Under the pieces are notes generated by a model. That model searched no databases. It saw only the letters and a program-made list of their open reading frames with translations, and was not told where the DNA came from. From a virus: a stretch of DNA of 31,891 nt. Positions 1 to 7,281 of this stretch are shown here, in pieces (position 1 is the stretch's first letter; each line of letters opens with the position of its first letter). The position numbers and the translations under genes are program-made. Location of the stretch: the IMG/VR virus record IMGVR_UViG_3300025305_000078, positions 1 through 31,891 of that record; one strand, written 5' to 3'.

Positions 1-2170
1 GGCTACGACCTCCCCGATGTGCGGTTTGCAAAGCATCGAGACGACGCTGGCCCTCTGCAACCTCCGCTAATAACCCGGCTCTTATACCTTCATCAGCATC
101 GGGGCTCAACTGTCTCAACCTATAGTTTGCTCGGTTTATCTTGTCATGGATAGCTTGCATATTCGCAGCAGCGTATATGGCCGAAAACTGCCGGTCTTGT
201 GAAGCCGCTCGCTCTTCAAATCCTTTGGGTCTATCCTGTGTATTATCTTCCCCAAGCGTGTCGATGCTACGTTTTAGTGCATCAACCTGCGCCCTAGATT
301 CCTCAGCACTAAGTCCTAGGAACTTCAAAAACGCGGTAAGCCCTCCGCCTTCCTCTGCCAACTTGGTCATGGCCGCCCGGAGGGCTTCCACGTTATCTGT
401 TGCGTTCAAAAACCCCAAGGCAACGTTGTCCAGTGTTAAATCCAATTTCCCCGCGACGGAAATTTGGTCCAGATACCCTTGGATAGTGCCTTGTATACTC
501 TCCGTCTGCCGGAGCATTGCAGCCCGTAAGCTGCGTACCGCAGCCTCCCGGCTCTTAACAATGGCTGCATCGGCATCTTCGGCGGCCTTAACTCTTTCCG
601 CATTAGCCCGGTTCTGATCGTCCAATTGTTGCTGGTTAAACCGCGCTTGTACATCAGTCATCTTCTTTGAAAAGCCGGTGAACGATCCCAGTTCTTGGGC
701 CAGCATATCGTCGATGGCACTGGCACCAACCCTGGCAATAGCGATCTTGTCGTCGATGCGCTTTTGTTCAAGGGCGGCCAGTTCTTGGTTGAGTTTTTCC
801 GATGCCTTACGGGTGGATTCCGCCCGTTGGGTGTCCAACATAGCAAATGTATCTTGGGTTGATATACTAGCAGCACTGTCGCCAAATGCCTTTACCTTTT
901 CTGCCGCCTTGAAAGCCTCATTCCCCACGGCCGCAAATTTAGGGGAAGTGAAATCAAGCGACTTTCCCAATGCGTCGGCGTCTTTCTGGACCTTCCTAGA
1001 CTCTCTAGCCATCCCCTCCAGTTTGATTGCCACGGTCTCTAACTGAGAGGCTAGCGTATCATTGCCAACCAACCGGGCGTAGCTGGCATAAGCCCTGGAC
1101 GCCTTTGCCGTCCATTCCAGAACCACGTCCTGGTTCTTTAGCATAAGAACAGTCAATGCGGCTATGGCAACCGCTAGAATGCCGATGGGACCGAACGCCA
1201 CGCTTATAGCTGGACCCAGGGCAGTAAAGCCCGCCGCTACTATGGGCAACGCCGCAATGAGACCGGGAAGGACGATCAGCAGGGGCCCCAGGACTAGCAT
1301 AAATGCACCGATGGCAGCCCCAGCGATTACCAGGGCTTTGGTAAGCTGTGGGTGTTCCTTGGTCCACGCTGCCACGGTTTTCGCCATGTTCCCAAACCGT
1401 ACCGCAGCATCCGCCACCATTGGCAGCAGAACCGTTCCAAGTTCTGCGGCTACGTCACCGAGGACAGCCTTGCTTATCCGTAACTGGTTAGCCAAGCTGT
1501 CAGATGTATTAGCGAAATCCCCAGCGGTAACGGCCGTTTGAGCCATAATTAAGTCGATCCGCAGCAATCGCTTCTCTTGCTCGGTCATTTCACCCACGGC
1601 CTTGTTAATCCCCTGGGCCAACCGGAAGGTCTCCAGGCTGGCGTCTGTCACGTCGCCCGCGTAGCGCCTAATCGCCTCGGTCTCCCCCCGTAGGGCCTGG
1701 TTGATCGCCGACATAGCATCCTTAACATCGGTGTTGAATACCGAAGCCATATCGGCCGCCCGGACGGTCAACGCATTGGTTCGTTCCGCTACCTTGTCCA
1801 TACTTATCCCAGTATCTTTCAGCAGGGCCCCGGTAATGGTTGCCATCTGGTTAAAGGCTTGTGCGGACAAACCCACCGACGTGGCTGCGTTTTTTCCGAA
1901 CTCCAGAATCCCTTTAGACCCTTCACCGAATACTACCTGGACAGCGTTGATGGATTCTTCCAAATTGGAGGCAGCCTTAACCGAGACACCGGCAAGCCCC
2001 ACCATGGCCGCGCCCATGGCCGTGATCGCTAACCCAGTAGCCCGGAACGCCGCTTGGTGTTTCTGGACCCCAGCAGCGAATTTACCCATGGTTCTGTCGG
2101 CCTGCTGAATGCCCCTGCTGGCCTCATCCTTGAGTTTCAATAACACTGAAACTGTGTGAGCTTCCGCCAT
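1..2170 (-). CDS. Tail tape-measure protein, C-terminus cut by window edge
   Basis: Translating the minus strand from the ATG at 2170 gives an open frame to base 1 (over 720 codons) with no stop. The N-terminus (MAEAHTVSVLLKLKDEASRG) and the following Ala/Thr-rich, heptad-like helices fit the PhageMin tail tape-measure family. This protein sets tail length and takes part in DNA ejection. A long hydrophobic glycine/alanine-rich block at roughly residues 275-345 would give several membrane-spanning helices, typical of tape measures. Long charged coiled-coil-like stretches follow. The ATG overlaps the stop of the upstream frameshifted chaperone frame (TAATG). That position, directly after a G/GT chaperone pair, is the standard siphovirus arrangement. 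Its extent beyond the window is unknown. Confidence 0.92.
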   Translation of the reverse strand, partial: MAEAHTVSVLLKLKDEASRGIQQADRTMGKFAAGVQKHQAAFRATGLAITAMGAAMVGLAGVSVKAASNLEESINAVQVVFGEGSKGILEFGKNAATSVGLSAQAFNQMATITGALLKDTGISMDKVAERTNALTVRAADMASVFNTDVKDAMSAINQALRGETEAIRRYAGDVTDASLETFRLAQGINKAVGEMTEQEKRLLRIDLIMAQTAVTAGDFANTSDSLANQLRISKAVLGDVAAELGTVLLPMVADAAVRFGNMAKTVAAWTKEHPQLTKALVIAGAAIGAFMLVLGPLLIVLPGLIAALPIVAAGFTALGPAISVAFGPIGILAVAIAALTVLMLKNQDVVLEWTAKASRAYASYARLVGNDTLASQLETVAIKLEGMARESRKVQKDADALGKSLDFTSPKFAAVGNEAFKAAEKVKAFGDSAASISTQDTFAMLDTQRAESTRKASEKLNQELAALEQKRIDDKIAIARVGASAIDDMLAQELGSFTGFSKKMTDVQARFNQQQLDDQNRANAERVKAAEDADAAIVKSREAAVRSLRAAMLRQTESIQGTIQGYLDQISVAGKLDLTLDNVALGFLNATDNVEALRAAMTKLAEEGGGLTAFLKFLGLSAEESRAQVDALKRSIDTLGEDNTQDRPKGFEERAASQDRQFSAIYAAANMQAIHDKINRANYRLRQLSPDADEGIRAGLLAEVAEGQRRLDALQTAHRGGRS

Positions 2171-2930
2171 TATTCGTCGTTAGCCACCAGTGTAGTTTCC
2201 AACCATAGGTCGGCTTCCTCCGGGGTAAGGTCCATCATGCCGCCACCCTCCCGGTTGATCTTGGCTTTGATGTGTTGGAGGTTCCGGTATGTCATAATCC
2301 CCCAGGCTTGCTTAAAGTTCATGGCCTCGGCCTCTGCCGGGGTACACCCAAAGGCCGAACATATCTCGCTTATTAGCGCCTCTGGCGGCTGGGGCTCGTT
2401 GTCGTCGGGGCCTTGGAAGAGGAATCTACCGAAGGCCCTGAGCCGTTTTTTCTCGTCTCGTCAGACTGAGGGCTGGCTGCAAGGCCAGTAAGGTAGACCA
2501 GTTCCTCCCCAGTTAACCCCGCTAGAATATCGGGGCGCCCTCTAGGCTGGTCCATAGGTTCGCCCATCATGTCGGTCCAATTCCATTGGATTATCCGCTT
2601 GGATAGAACTTTGCAGAGTTGGCCGAAATGCTCCCCTACATTGGCCGCGCCATCGGCGTTTGGGTCCTGGTCGGCAAATGTAATCAATTGCCCAATAACG
2701 ATGATTTCCGCAACAGTGGTTAATGCCAGGACCGTCACCGACTCGCCTTCATGGGGGTAGAACGCCTGGCCCTCATGGACGACAACGCCATTTTCAATGA
2801 CCTGCCCGATGTGGACCACACAATCGTCGGATGGGATTTCTTCCCAGGGGATTTTCGGGGCTTTCAGTTGGGCCTCTGGGGCCTCTAGGGCGGTTTGCTG
2901 TTGGGGCTCTTGGCCCGCTGGCTGTGTCAT
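2170..2930 (-). CDS. Tail assembly chaperone GT, -1 frameshift product
   Basis: The zero-frame chaperone (2373-2930) contains a heptamer A AAA AAC at 2451-2445, in the exact X XXY YYZ phase. A slip of one base back at this point opens a frame of 91 codons that runs to a TAA at 2172-2170. The product would be about 253 residues: 162 from the common part plus the extension. The extension looks coding and helical and ends in VANDE. Its TAA overlaps the tape-measure ATG. In lambda-like phages the G and GT proteins made this way coat the tape measure during tail tube assembly and are absent from the virion. The join is 2930..2445 then 2445..2170. The frameshift is inferred from heptamer, frame and position; its efficiency is unknown. 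Confidence 0.85.
2373..2930 (-). CDS. Tail assembly chaperone G, unshifted product
   Basis: A 185-residue acidic protein between the tail-tube genes and the tape measure, the slot of lambda gpG-type chaperones. The start chosen is the ATG at 2930 (MTQPAGQEPQ), which has AAAGGA about ten bases upstream. A longer reading from 2987 lacks a comparable ribosome site. The tail after residue 162 is low in complexity (Ser/Thr/Pro/Arg), as expected when the functional C-terminus lies in the shifted frame. A central hydrophobic segment (TTVAEIIVIGQLITFA) suggests a folded helical core. It probably binds the tape measure and recruits tail tube subunits, by analogy with the family and its position. Confidence 0.85.
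   Translation of the reverse strand: MTQPAGQEPQQQTALEAPEAQLKAPKIPWEEIPSDDCVVHIGQVIENGVVVHEGQAFYPHEGESVTVLALTTVAEIIVIGQLITFADQDPNADGAANVGEHFGQLCKVLSKRIIQWNWTDMMGEPMDQPRGRPDILAGLTGEELVYLTGLAASPQSDETRKNGSGPSVDSSSKAPTTTSPSRQRR
2445..2451 (-). promoter_or_regulatory. Slippery heptamer AAAAAAC for -1 frameshifting
   Basis: On the minus strand the codons read AGA AAA AAC, so A AAA AAC sits in the X XXY YYZ phase. This is one of the most efficient known -1 slippery sites in bacteria. The -1 frame downstream stays open for 91 codons and joins exactly to the tape-measure start. Confidence 0.85.
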
Positions 2931-3246
2931 AATTCCCTGTCCTTTTATTAAATTCCGGCCAAAATCACAGTTTTTATTGTTTGTCAAATAGCTCAGATGG
3001 CATTCTAAGCCGTTTTAACCGGGGTCTCTCTTGTTAGTTGAACAATGTATAACGGACCCTCTTTTTTATACCCGGACGTATGTTCTATAGATTTTGGAGG
3101 GGCTAAACCCTAGAGGACGCCGCCTATCAGAACGTCCTCTAGGGCCGCCCCAGCAATCGGGTTGGAACGGCGGGCATTTCAACCGCTTCTTTCATCCATC
3201 GCACTATGACGCGACCAACCCCATTTCCTTTAAGCCCTAGTAGGTG
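2931..3246. other. 316-base non-coding gap between tail tube and chaperone genes
   Basis: This gap contains no convincing gene; the best small minus-strand frame is only about 18 codons. It holds a perfect 12-bp inverted repeat (3108-3144) and an AT-rich stretch (TATAAAAAA near 3062-3070 on the minus strand) with no recognisable -35 box at proper spacing. It is the longest gap between tail genes, so it probably separates transcription levels of the abundant tube protein and the scarce chaperone. Confidence 0.5.
3108..3144 (-). terminator. Hairpin, probable weak terminator after tail tube gene
   Basis: The arms CCCTAGAGGACG (3108-3119) and CGTCCTCTAGGG (3133-3144) are perfect 12-bp complements around a 13-nt loop. 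On the minus strand the stem is followed by TTTAGCCCC, so the U tract is short. It lies about 100 bases downstream of the tail-tube stop. It could be a leaky terminator, a processing site or an mRNA-stabilising 3' structure. Confidence 0.55.
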
Positions 3247-3654
3247 CTATGCCCGTCTGGGAGCGGCCCCATCTATGGCCGCCGAACCGCCGTTGTGGCG
3301 GAAAGTCGCCGAGTACCGGATTACGTCGTTGATGTTAGCGACGATCTGATACCGGGTGCAGATCGCAAAGCCGTCGTACCCGGTTGTACCGTCCGGTTCA
3401 AAGTCCCATTCTTCGGCCTCAAGGCCCAGTTCATTGAAGATCGTAGCGTCACCCTGGGAAGATGCCGGGTCCCATGATCCTTGGACCTCGATGGTCGCTG
3501 TGGGCTTACCGGCTATAGGCACTTGATAAGTATCGGCGAAGGCCGTGGCGTCCGCCTCTGGTACATCGAACGTTAAAGTAACAGTGTTCAATTCATCTTC
3601 AAGGGCGACACTGTCGAAACTGAAATCTGCGTCCTTGCCATGTGTGCGTGCCAC
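3247..3654 (-). CDS. Tail tube protein paralogue 3, most distal copy
   Basis: A 135-residue protein starting at GTG 3654, behind GGAGG spaced six bases. It begins MARTHGKD and carries the block ADATAFADT near residues 34-42, followed by PIAGK and a beta-rich body ending in INDVIRYSATFRHNGGS. The alternating beta strands and this kind of C-terminal strand are typical of phage tail tube proteins, which polymerise as rings around the tape measure. Two further copies with the same N-terminus lie immediately upstream. It is unclear which copy forms the main tube. The hairpin downstream and compact size fit the major tube subunit, but the call of tail tube rests on fold-like pattern and location rather than a named family. 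Confidence 0.7.
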   Translation of the reverse strand: MARTHGKDADFSFDSVALEDELNTVTLTFDVPEADATAFADTYQVPIAGKPTATIEVQGSWDPASSQGDATIFNELGLEAEEWDFEPDGTTGYDGFAICTRYQIVANINDVIRYSATFRHNGGSAAIDGAAPRRA

Positions 3655-3717
3655 TTGATACCTCCGTCGTTTACTAGAATGGTGTTTCCCGGCCCTGTGA
3701 GCCGTTTTAAGGGGCCT

Positions 3718-4143
3718 CTATGCCACTGCCCTTACCGTTTCCCCCGAATTCTGGAGGATGGCCGTATACCGGGCCACATCGCCAACGTTGTAGACAATGC
3801 GAAGGGACTGGAACAACGACCCGGTCAACCCGGACGCCGTGGTTGTAAAGTGGGGATCGTTAGCGCCCACACTCCCTCCAGTTGGAGCGAACGTTGCGGA
3901 CTTTGCCCCATCTAGCCGGGCGTCGAATAGAGTGTCCACCCCCTGGGATACCGCCGGGTCTACGGTTCCCTGGAGTTCAAACACTCCCGATTTTTTCCCC
4001 GCAAGGGGGACCGCGTAAGTATCGGCAAACGCCGTGGCGTCCGCCTCGTTCACGTCCATGGTGAGGGTGACCGTATTTAGTTCATCCTCAATTGCCACGC
4101 TGTTGTAGGTAAAATTAACGTCCTTGCCATGGGTTCTTGCCAA
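3718..4143 (-). CDS. Tail tube protein paralogue 2
   Basis: A 141-residue protein starting at TTG 4143, with GGGGGTGACAGG just upstream. It is closely similar to its downstream neighbour: MARTHGKD start, VAIEDELNTVTLTMDV, ADATAFADT, a PLAGK loop and a QGTVDPAVSQG segment matching QGSWDPASSQG. The C-terminal end NVGDVARYTAILQNSGE parallels NDVIRYSATFRHNGGS. The two are clearly tandem duplicates that have since diverged in the middle. Likely a structural tail tube subunit or a minor tube variant. Confidence 0.7.
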   Translation of the reverse strand: MARTHGKDVNFTYNSVAIEDELNTVTLTMDVNEADATAFADTYAVPLAGKKSGVFELQGTVDPAVSQGVDTLFDARLDGAKSATFAPTGGSVGANDPHFTTTASGLTGSLFQSLRIVYNVGDVARYTAILQNSGETVRAVA

Positions 4144-4156
4144 CCTGTCACCCCCT

Positions 4157-4897
4157 TTAAGTTAGATATATGCCGAAACCGACCACGATGGAGAATGTCC
4201 GGGACCCAGCCCCGGCATAGGTGATTACAACCCGCCAGAATGTATCTGTGGTCGTAGTCGTATCCGTGATGACTTCTGACAGAGCCACACTCGCCTGATC
4301 CAACTGAGTGAAGGTAATTTCGTCCGTTGGAGATGGAAAGCCCGTGGTATCGTGCTGAATCTTTACATCAAGGGTGTTGTTGCCTGCCCCACCTGGGGCG
4401 GCCAACAACCGGAGAATGCCGCGCCCGGTCTGGCCGGACGACAGTGCCCCAGCTTCCCGTTCTGTACCATTTTCCGTCGCCGCTTGCGCGGTCGCAGCAT
4501 GTAGAATCACCGACCGATGAACCACCGACTCGCCTAGCCAGTTCACGTCCAGGACACAAGCGGCCCCGATGTTCGCCGCCCTGGACTGGCTTTGTACGAT
4601 GGTCTGCCCCTCGTAACCTAGACTGCCACCAATGTTGTCGTGATACACCCCAACGGCGCGGGCAGTTGCCGTTAGGTCTATGAACATCTCGGCGTCATAG
4701 CCACCGGTCCCGTCGAAGAACCCGTTTATGTTAAAGGCAAAACTACCTTTGCCTTGAAGATAGGTCATGTCTGTATCGGCAAAGGCCGTTGCGTCGGCTA
4801 TGGCTGTTTCGACTAGAAGCTCCGCCGTGTTGGACAACCCGGAAAAATCGAACTCATCAGCGTAATGGGCAACGCTTTTGGCGTGAATACGTGCCAT
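4157..4897 (-). CDS. Tail tube protein paralogue 1, extended
   Basis: A 246-residue protein with ATG at 4897, GGAG seven bases upstream. Its first 65 residues match the two shorter copies (MARIHAKS, IADATAFADT, LQGKG), so it belongs to the same family. It is longer by about 100 residues. The C-terminal segment (from about residue 150) contains GNNTLDVKIQHDTTG and a strand-rich end TFSIVVGFGIYLT, and looks like an extra beta domain of the kind displayed on tail tubes. It may be the decorated or tail-terminator-proximal form of the tube subunit. Its order upstream of the shorter copies suggests duplication from an original long gene or later domain gain. Confidence 0.65.
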   Translation of the reverse strand: MARIHAKSVAHYADEFDFSGLSNTAELLVETAIADATAFADTDMTYLQGKGSFAFNINGFFDGTGGYDAEMFIDLTATARAVGVYHDNIGGSLGYEGQTIVQSQSRAANIGAACVLDVNWLGESVVHRSVILHAATAQAATENGTEREAGALSSGQTGRGILRLLAAPGGAGNNTLDVKIQHDTTGFPSPTDEITFTQLDQASVALSEVITDTTTTTDTFWRVVITYAGAGSRTFSIVVGFGIYLT

Positions 4898-4899
4898 AG

Positions 4900-5187
4900 T
4901 TAACTCCGGTTCCTAAACTTACCTAGACCCGTAGTTTCATTCTTCCGTTTGAACTCCATAGCTTTTAGGGCGTCCTCTCTGAGCCGTTCCTGGACTGGGG
5001 ACCCGGTATATATTTGAACCGCCCGGACCCGAAGCAGTTGTGCCAGATCGGTTATTTCGTCCCCGTCCATCTGGAATCGTTCCCCCTTGGCAACTGGCGT
5101 CTTGGGAGGAACTGCCCCAGGAGCGTTCTGTATCTCCAAACGAACCAGGGCGATATACCAGACTTCCCTATCCTCGATAATCTGCAC
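4900..5187 (-). CDS. Small conserved head-tail region protein B
   Basis: A 95-residue protein of unknown function. I chose GTG 5187, preceded by GGGGATGG and overlapping the upstream stop by 20 bases; a longer ATG start at 5241 would overlap by 74. The reading IALVRLEIQN...GERFQMDGDEI parallels IALKRFRLTQ...GDQFTLDGDEP in the gene just upstream, so the two are paralogues sharing a small beta-barrel-like pattern with an FxxDGDE turn. The rest is helical and charged. Small proteins of this kind are common between head completion and tail tube genes. No specific function can be given. Confidence 0.65.
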   Translation of the reverse strand: MQIIEDREVWYIALVRLEIQNAPGAVPPKTPVAKGERFQMDGDEITDLAQLLRVRAVQIYTGSPVQERLREDALKAMEFKRKNETTGLGKFRNRS

Positions 5188-5434
5188 GTTTCGCCATCCC
5201 CATTCGTATGAGCCCTTCCTCGGAAATGCCCGGCTCATCACCGTCCAGGGTAAATTGATCCCCTTCGCATATCAGGATCACCGGGTCAGGGCTGCTAGGC
5301 CCCTGAGTCAACCGGAACCGCTTTAGGGCAATTAGCATTCGGGGTGGCGGGACATATACCTGGCCCCCCTCAAGCCTGGTCTCCCCCTGTCGGGCCGCCT
5401 GTTCCAGTCTATTTGCCGCGTCGTTTGCGTTCAT
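5168..5434 (-). CDS. Small conserved head-tail region protein A
   Basis: An 88-residue protein with ATG at 5434, GGAAG seven bases upstream. It overlaps the 59-residue gene before it by 26 bases. After a helical N-terminus (about 28 residues) comes a compact beta pattern: MLIALKRFRL, then CEGDQFTLDGDE and a closing helix SEEGLIRMGMAK. This matches the general look of small phage SH3-like proteins in the connector region that start with a strand, have a GD/GDE turn and end in a helix ordering a hydrophobic core. It is a diverged paralogue of the next gene. Function unknown. Confidence 0.65.
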   Translation of the reverse strand: MNANDAANRLEQAARQGETRLEGGQVYVPPPRMLIALKRFRLTQGPSSPDPVILICEGDQFTLDGDEPGISEEGLIRMGMAKRADYRG

Positions 5435-5588
5435 TCTCTACTTCCTGCCAGATGTTAAAGTCGTCGGCCATGATTATGTTGGTAAACTGCTTGGCCCCGA
5501 TGGGACAATTGGGGGTCTGGCAATATCCCCAGCTTGTTCTCCCCTCGGCTGTGTCGATGATCCAGTAGTGAACATGCTCAGGACTCAT
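5409..5588 (-). CDS. Small 59-residue protein
   Basis: ATG 5588 to TAG 5409 encodes MSPEHVHYWI...ERKRRGK. The start overlaps the upstream tail-completion stop by 11 bases, and the 3' end overlaps the next gene's start. Two cysteines in YCQTPNCPIG suggest a small metal or disulphide site: the translated text resembles a short zinc-knuckle protein with an amphipathic C-terminal helix. Codon use and tight overlap on both sides support it. No function recognised. Confidence 0.7.
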   Translation of the reverse strand: MSPEHVHYWIIDTAEGRTSWGYCQTPNCPIGAKQFTNIIMADDFNIWQEVENERKRRGK

Positions 5589-5991
5589 CGGCGACTATGC
5601 GCCATAGGCCACCGGTCGATTGCCACATGTCCGACCCTCTCATTTCCGTTAAGTACAGGTCCGACTCCCGGCGCATCCATAACAAGCTGTAGCTGGACAT
5701 ACTAAGGGCGGCATTCTGAAGGACTGCATCAACCAGTGTGTCAATCTCGGTCGCTTCCTTGGGCCAGGGGGAGTCAGAGATCGCTAGAACCTGGTAAAGA
5801 GCGTCGACCCCCCGGATGGTATAGGTCGGGTAATCGTCTAGTTTGGCGATGGCCTGGAACTTGACCCAGGGCGGGTCGATGTTGTCGGGAACGTAACTGT
5901 TCCATATCCCGCCCGTCGCCTTGTTTAAGACCGACTGGACATTCAAGACAGTCATTAAGGCCGCCTCTACCTCATCCCGGAAGTTAGCCAA
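5578..5991 (-). CDS. Tail completion / terminator protein (DUF3168-like)
   Basis: A protein of about 137 residues starting at TTG 5991, overlapping the preceding gene's TAA by eight bases; a longer frame to 6099 would overlap it by over 100 bases. The pattern is EVEAALMTVLNV at the N-terminus, then a conserved strand PPWVKFQAIAK, YQVLAISDSPWPKEATEIDTL with helix, and RRESDLYLTE near the end. This fits the DUF3168 tail-completion fold (lambda gpU-like), which caps the tail tube and joins it to the head. Its place after the HK97 gp10-like gene and before tail tube genes is as expected. Confidence 0.75.
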   Translation of the reverse strand: MANFRDEVEAALMTVLNVQSVLNKATGGIWNSYVPDNIDPPWVKFQAIAKLDDYPTYTIRGVDALYQVLAISDSPWPKEATEIDTLVDAVLQNAALSMSSYSLLWMRRESDLYLTEMRGSDMWQSTGGLWRIVADES

Positions 5992-6313
5992 AGAGTTGCC
6001 CCACAGCCCTGGCGAATCCTGGGCCCACCTGTTCAATTGCCGGGGTAAGAAACGGCCTGGCGGCCATGCGGACGGTCCCAAACTCCAGGGAGGGAGCATA
6101 CTCGGTACTGGGCCCTATCCGTCGCTCCAGGCCGTTACCAGACACCGTTATGGAGTTCTTGGTCGCGCCGGTGTCCACCGGGACAAGGGCCTTGGCCCTG
6201 CCCTCAACATCGTGGGCAGCTTTGTCCAGAACGTTCTCCAACTTCGGAACCAAGCCCAGGACCAGCCGCCCCAGGGTGTCGTTGGTCACCTTGGCTGTCA
6301 TTACGTAGGGCAT
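5984..6313 (-). CDS. HK97 gp10-like neck/tail completion protein
   Basis: A 109-residue protein starting at ATG 6313 (TAATG overlap with the preceding stop), AAGGGGG upstream. The middle reads AKALVPVDTGATKNSITV, followed by YAPSLEFGTVRMAARPFLTPAI. The VDTG...L and YAPxxEFGTxxMxARPFLxPA signature is diagnostic of the HK97 gp10 family, minor proteins at the head-tail junction. All expected motif parts are present at the usual length. It is likely transcribed with the connector genes before it and the DUF3168-like gene after it. Confidence 0.88.
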   Translation of the reverse strand: MPYVMTAKVTNDTLGRLVLGLVPKLENVLDKAAHDVEGRAKALVPVDTGATKNSITVSGNGLERRIGPSTEYAPSLEFGTVRMAARPFLTPAIEQVGPGFARAVGQLFG

Positions 6314-6537
6314 TAACCAGACGCCCCCTTGATCGGCAGTTGTGTGAAAACAATCTTGGGGCAAGCGTCGTATGGGGCAAGTTCATTCATGTCTACGCCC
6401 GCCGGATGATTCTCATCAAGATGGAACACCAACCGGTAATCCACGTCCTTATCCCAAGCGTCATACACCATTGCCAACAATTCGTTGATCCCTTGTTCGC
6501 CCGAAATGATGATCGTATTGGGTGGGTAGTCAGCCAT
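6313..6537 (-). CDS. Small 74-residue protein in connector cluster
   Basis: The start chosen is ATG 6537 (MADYPPNTIIIS), directly behind GGGGG; an upstream ATG at 6552 lies inside that ribosome site. The protein reads NELLAMVYDAWDKDVDYRLVFHLDENHPAG, a mixed alpha/beta pattern, and ends in IKGASG. Its TAA overlaps the next ATG. No family recognised. Its first position after a terminator makes it the first gene of a new transcript or a read-through unit. Confidence 0.65.
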   Translation of the reverse strand: MADYPPNTIIISGEQGINELLAMVYDAWDKDVDYRLVFHLDENHPAGVDMNELAPYDACPKIVFTQLPIKGASG

Positions 6538-6540
6538 CTT

Positions 6541-6588
6541 ACCCCCAAACAAAAAGCCCGGAGAACGCCATACAGCGCGTCTCCGGGC
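6541..6588 (-). terminator. Rho-independent terminator
   Basis: On the minus strand GCCCGGAGA (6588-6580) pairs with TCTCCGGGC (6564-6556), a perfect 9-bp GC-rich stem with a 15-nt loop, followed immediately by TTTTTGTTT. This ends transcripts of the connector and zinc-ribbon genes upstream. The next gene starts inside its 3' flank, so partial read-through is likely. Confidence 0.85.
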
Positions 6589-6669
6589 CTCTTTGGGCCT
6601 CTAGTTACCTTCGGTTGTAGGACCGCCCCAACGGGCCTCTCAGGGCCACCAGGGGACTATTATGGGAAG

Positions 6670-6706
6670 GGGCCGGGCCGGTTCTCTGGAGGGGGAGTCC
6701 CGGCCC
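6670..6706. repeat. GC-rich inverted repeat in non-coding gap
   Basis: GGGCCGGG (6670-6677) and CCCGGCCC (6699-6706) form an 8-bp stem with a 21-nt loop, inside the 150-base gap between the zinc-ribbon gene and the terminator at 6541-6588. No U tract follows on either strand, so it is unlikely to be a terminator by itself. It could protect the 3' end of the transcript. Confidence 0.45.
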
Positions 6707-6744
6707 TCCGCCAAACGATACCTGACCAGCATACCACCCGGCCT

Positions 6745-6948
6745 CTAGTGGCTGTCAATCATCACCCCGCCCCGACCGTCCGGGACGTAGTTAGGCTTGG
6801 GGGGTGCAAATACCGTTAAGGCTTTGCATTTGGATTGACGGCATTGGAGTTCTAGCCATCCTTTGAGACCGGTTAGGTCACCCCGCCCTACTTTGCTGCC
6901 ACAGGTCCCGCATAACAGCCAGGGGCCTATAGCCGGTGTATTAGGCAT
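6745..6948 (-). CDS. Small zinc-ribbon protein, Com-like
   Basis: A 67-residue protein with ATG 6948, overlapping the upstream stop by 22 bases. Cysteines are arranged LCGTCGSK ... LELQCRQSKCKAL, two pairs separated by about 20 residues with hydrophobic strands between. That is the layout of Com-type zinc fingers (phage Mu Com activates mom translation), although the second pair here is CX4C rather than CX2C. The C-terminus is basic and proline-rich. A nucleic-acid-binding or structural role is possible; regulation of a neighbour is speculative. Confidence 0.65.
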   Translation of the reverse strand: MPNTPAIGPWLLCGTCGSKVGRGDLTGLKGWLELQCRQSKCKALTVFAPPKPNYVPDGRGGVMIDSH

Positions 6949-7280
6949 CTGCGGGCCGTCCCATAGGACTTGTCGGTGTTGACGAATACAACCTCGTATA
7001 GCTGGCCGTTGTGGTCGACCCTGGCCGTCTCATCTACGTCCTGATCGTGGGCCACGGTCAACACGTATTCAGCGATCACGTCCTCCCGGCCCATGAACGG
7101 GGCTTCCTTGCCGGTACGCTCCGCTATCCGGGCCCTGATCCCCGCGTGGCTGATTGTGAAGGACCGATCCATCCCGCCCCTGCCATCGCTAATAGCGTTC
7201 GGCGTCAACAGATCGACCGTTATATCCAGACTGGCCTCGACCGTCTCTCGGATTAGGGATAGCTGCCGTCCGTCAAGCAT
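6927..7280 (-). CDS. Head closure / head-tail joining protein (SPP1 gp16-like)
   Basis: A 117-residue protein with ATG at 7280. The pattern has strands ITVDLLTPNAISDGRGG and RARIAERTGKE, then EYVLTVAHDQDVDETARVDHNG followed by YEVVFVN and a basic end. The block VDETARV-x-x-x-G-x-x-YEVxxVN is typical of head-tail adaptor/joining proteins (SPP1 gp16 / HK97 gp7-like head closure). Position between the gp6-like connector and the gp10-like protein is the usual one. It seals the portal channel after packaging. Confidence 0.8.
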   Translation of the reverse strand: MLDGRQLSLIRETVEASLDITVDLLTPNAISDGRGGMDRSFTISHAGIRARIAERTGKEAPFMGREDVIAEYVLTVAHDQDVDETARVDHNGQLYEVVFVNTDKSYGTARRCLIHRL

Positions 7281-7281
7281 T

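Noticed and set aside
2959-2987. TTGACA on the minus strand upstream of the tail chaperone start
   Set aside because: No acceptable -10 box at 16-19 bases; the nearest AT-rich hexamer is about 29 bases away.
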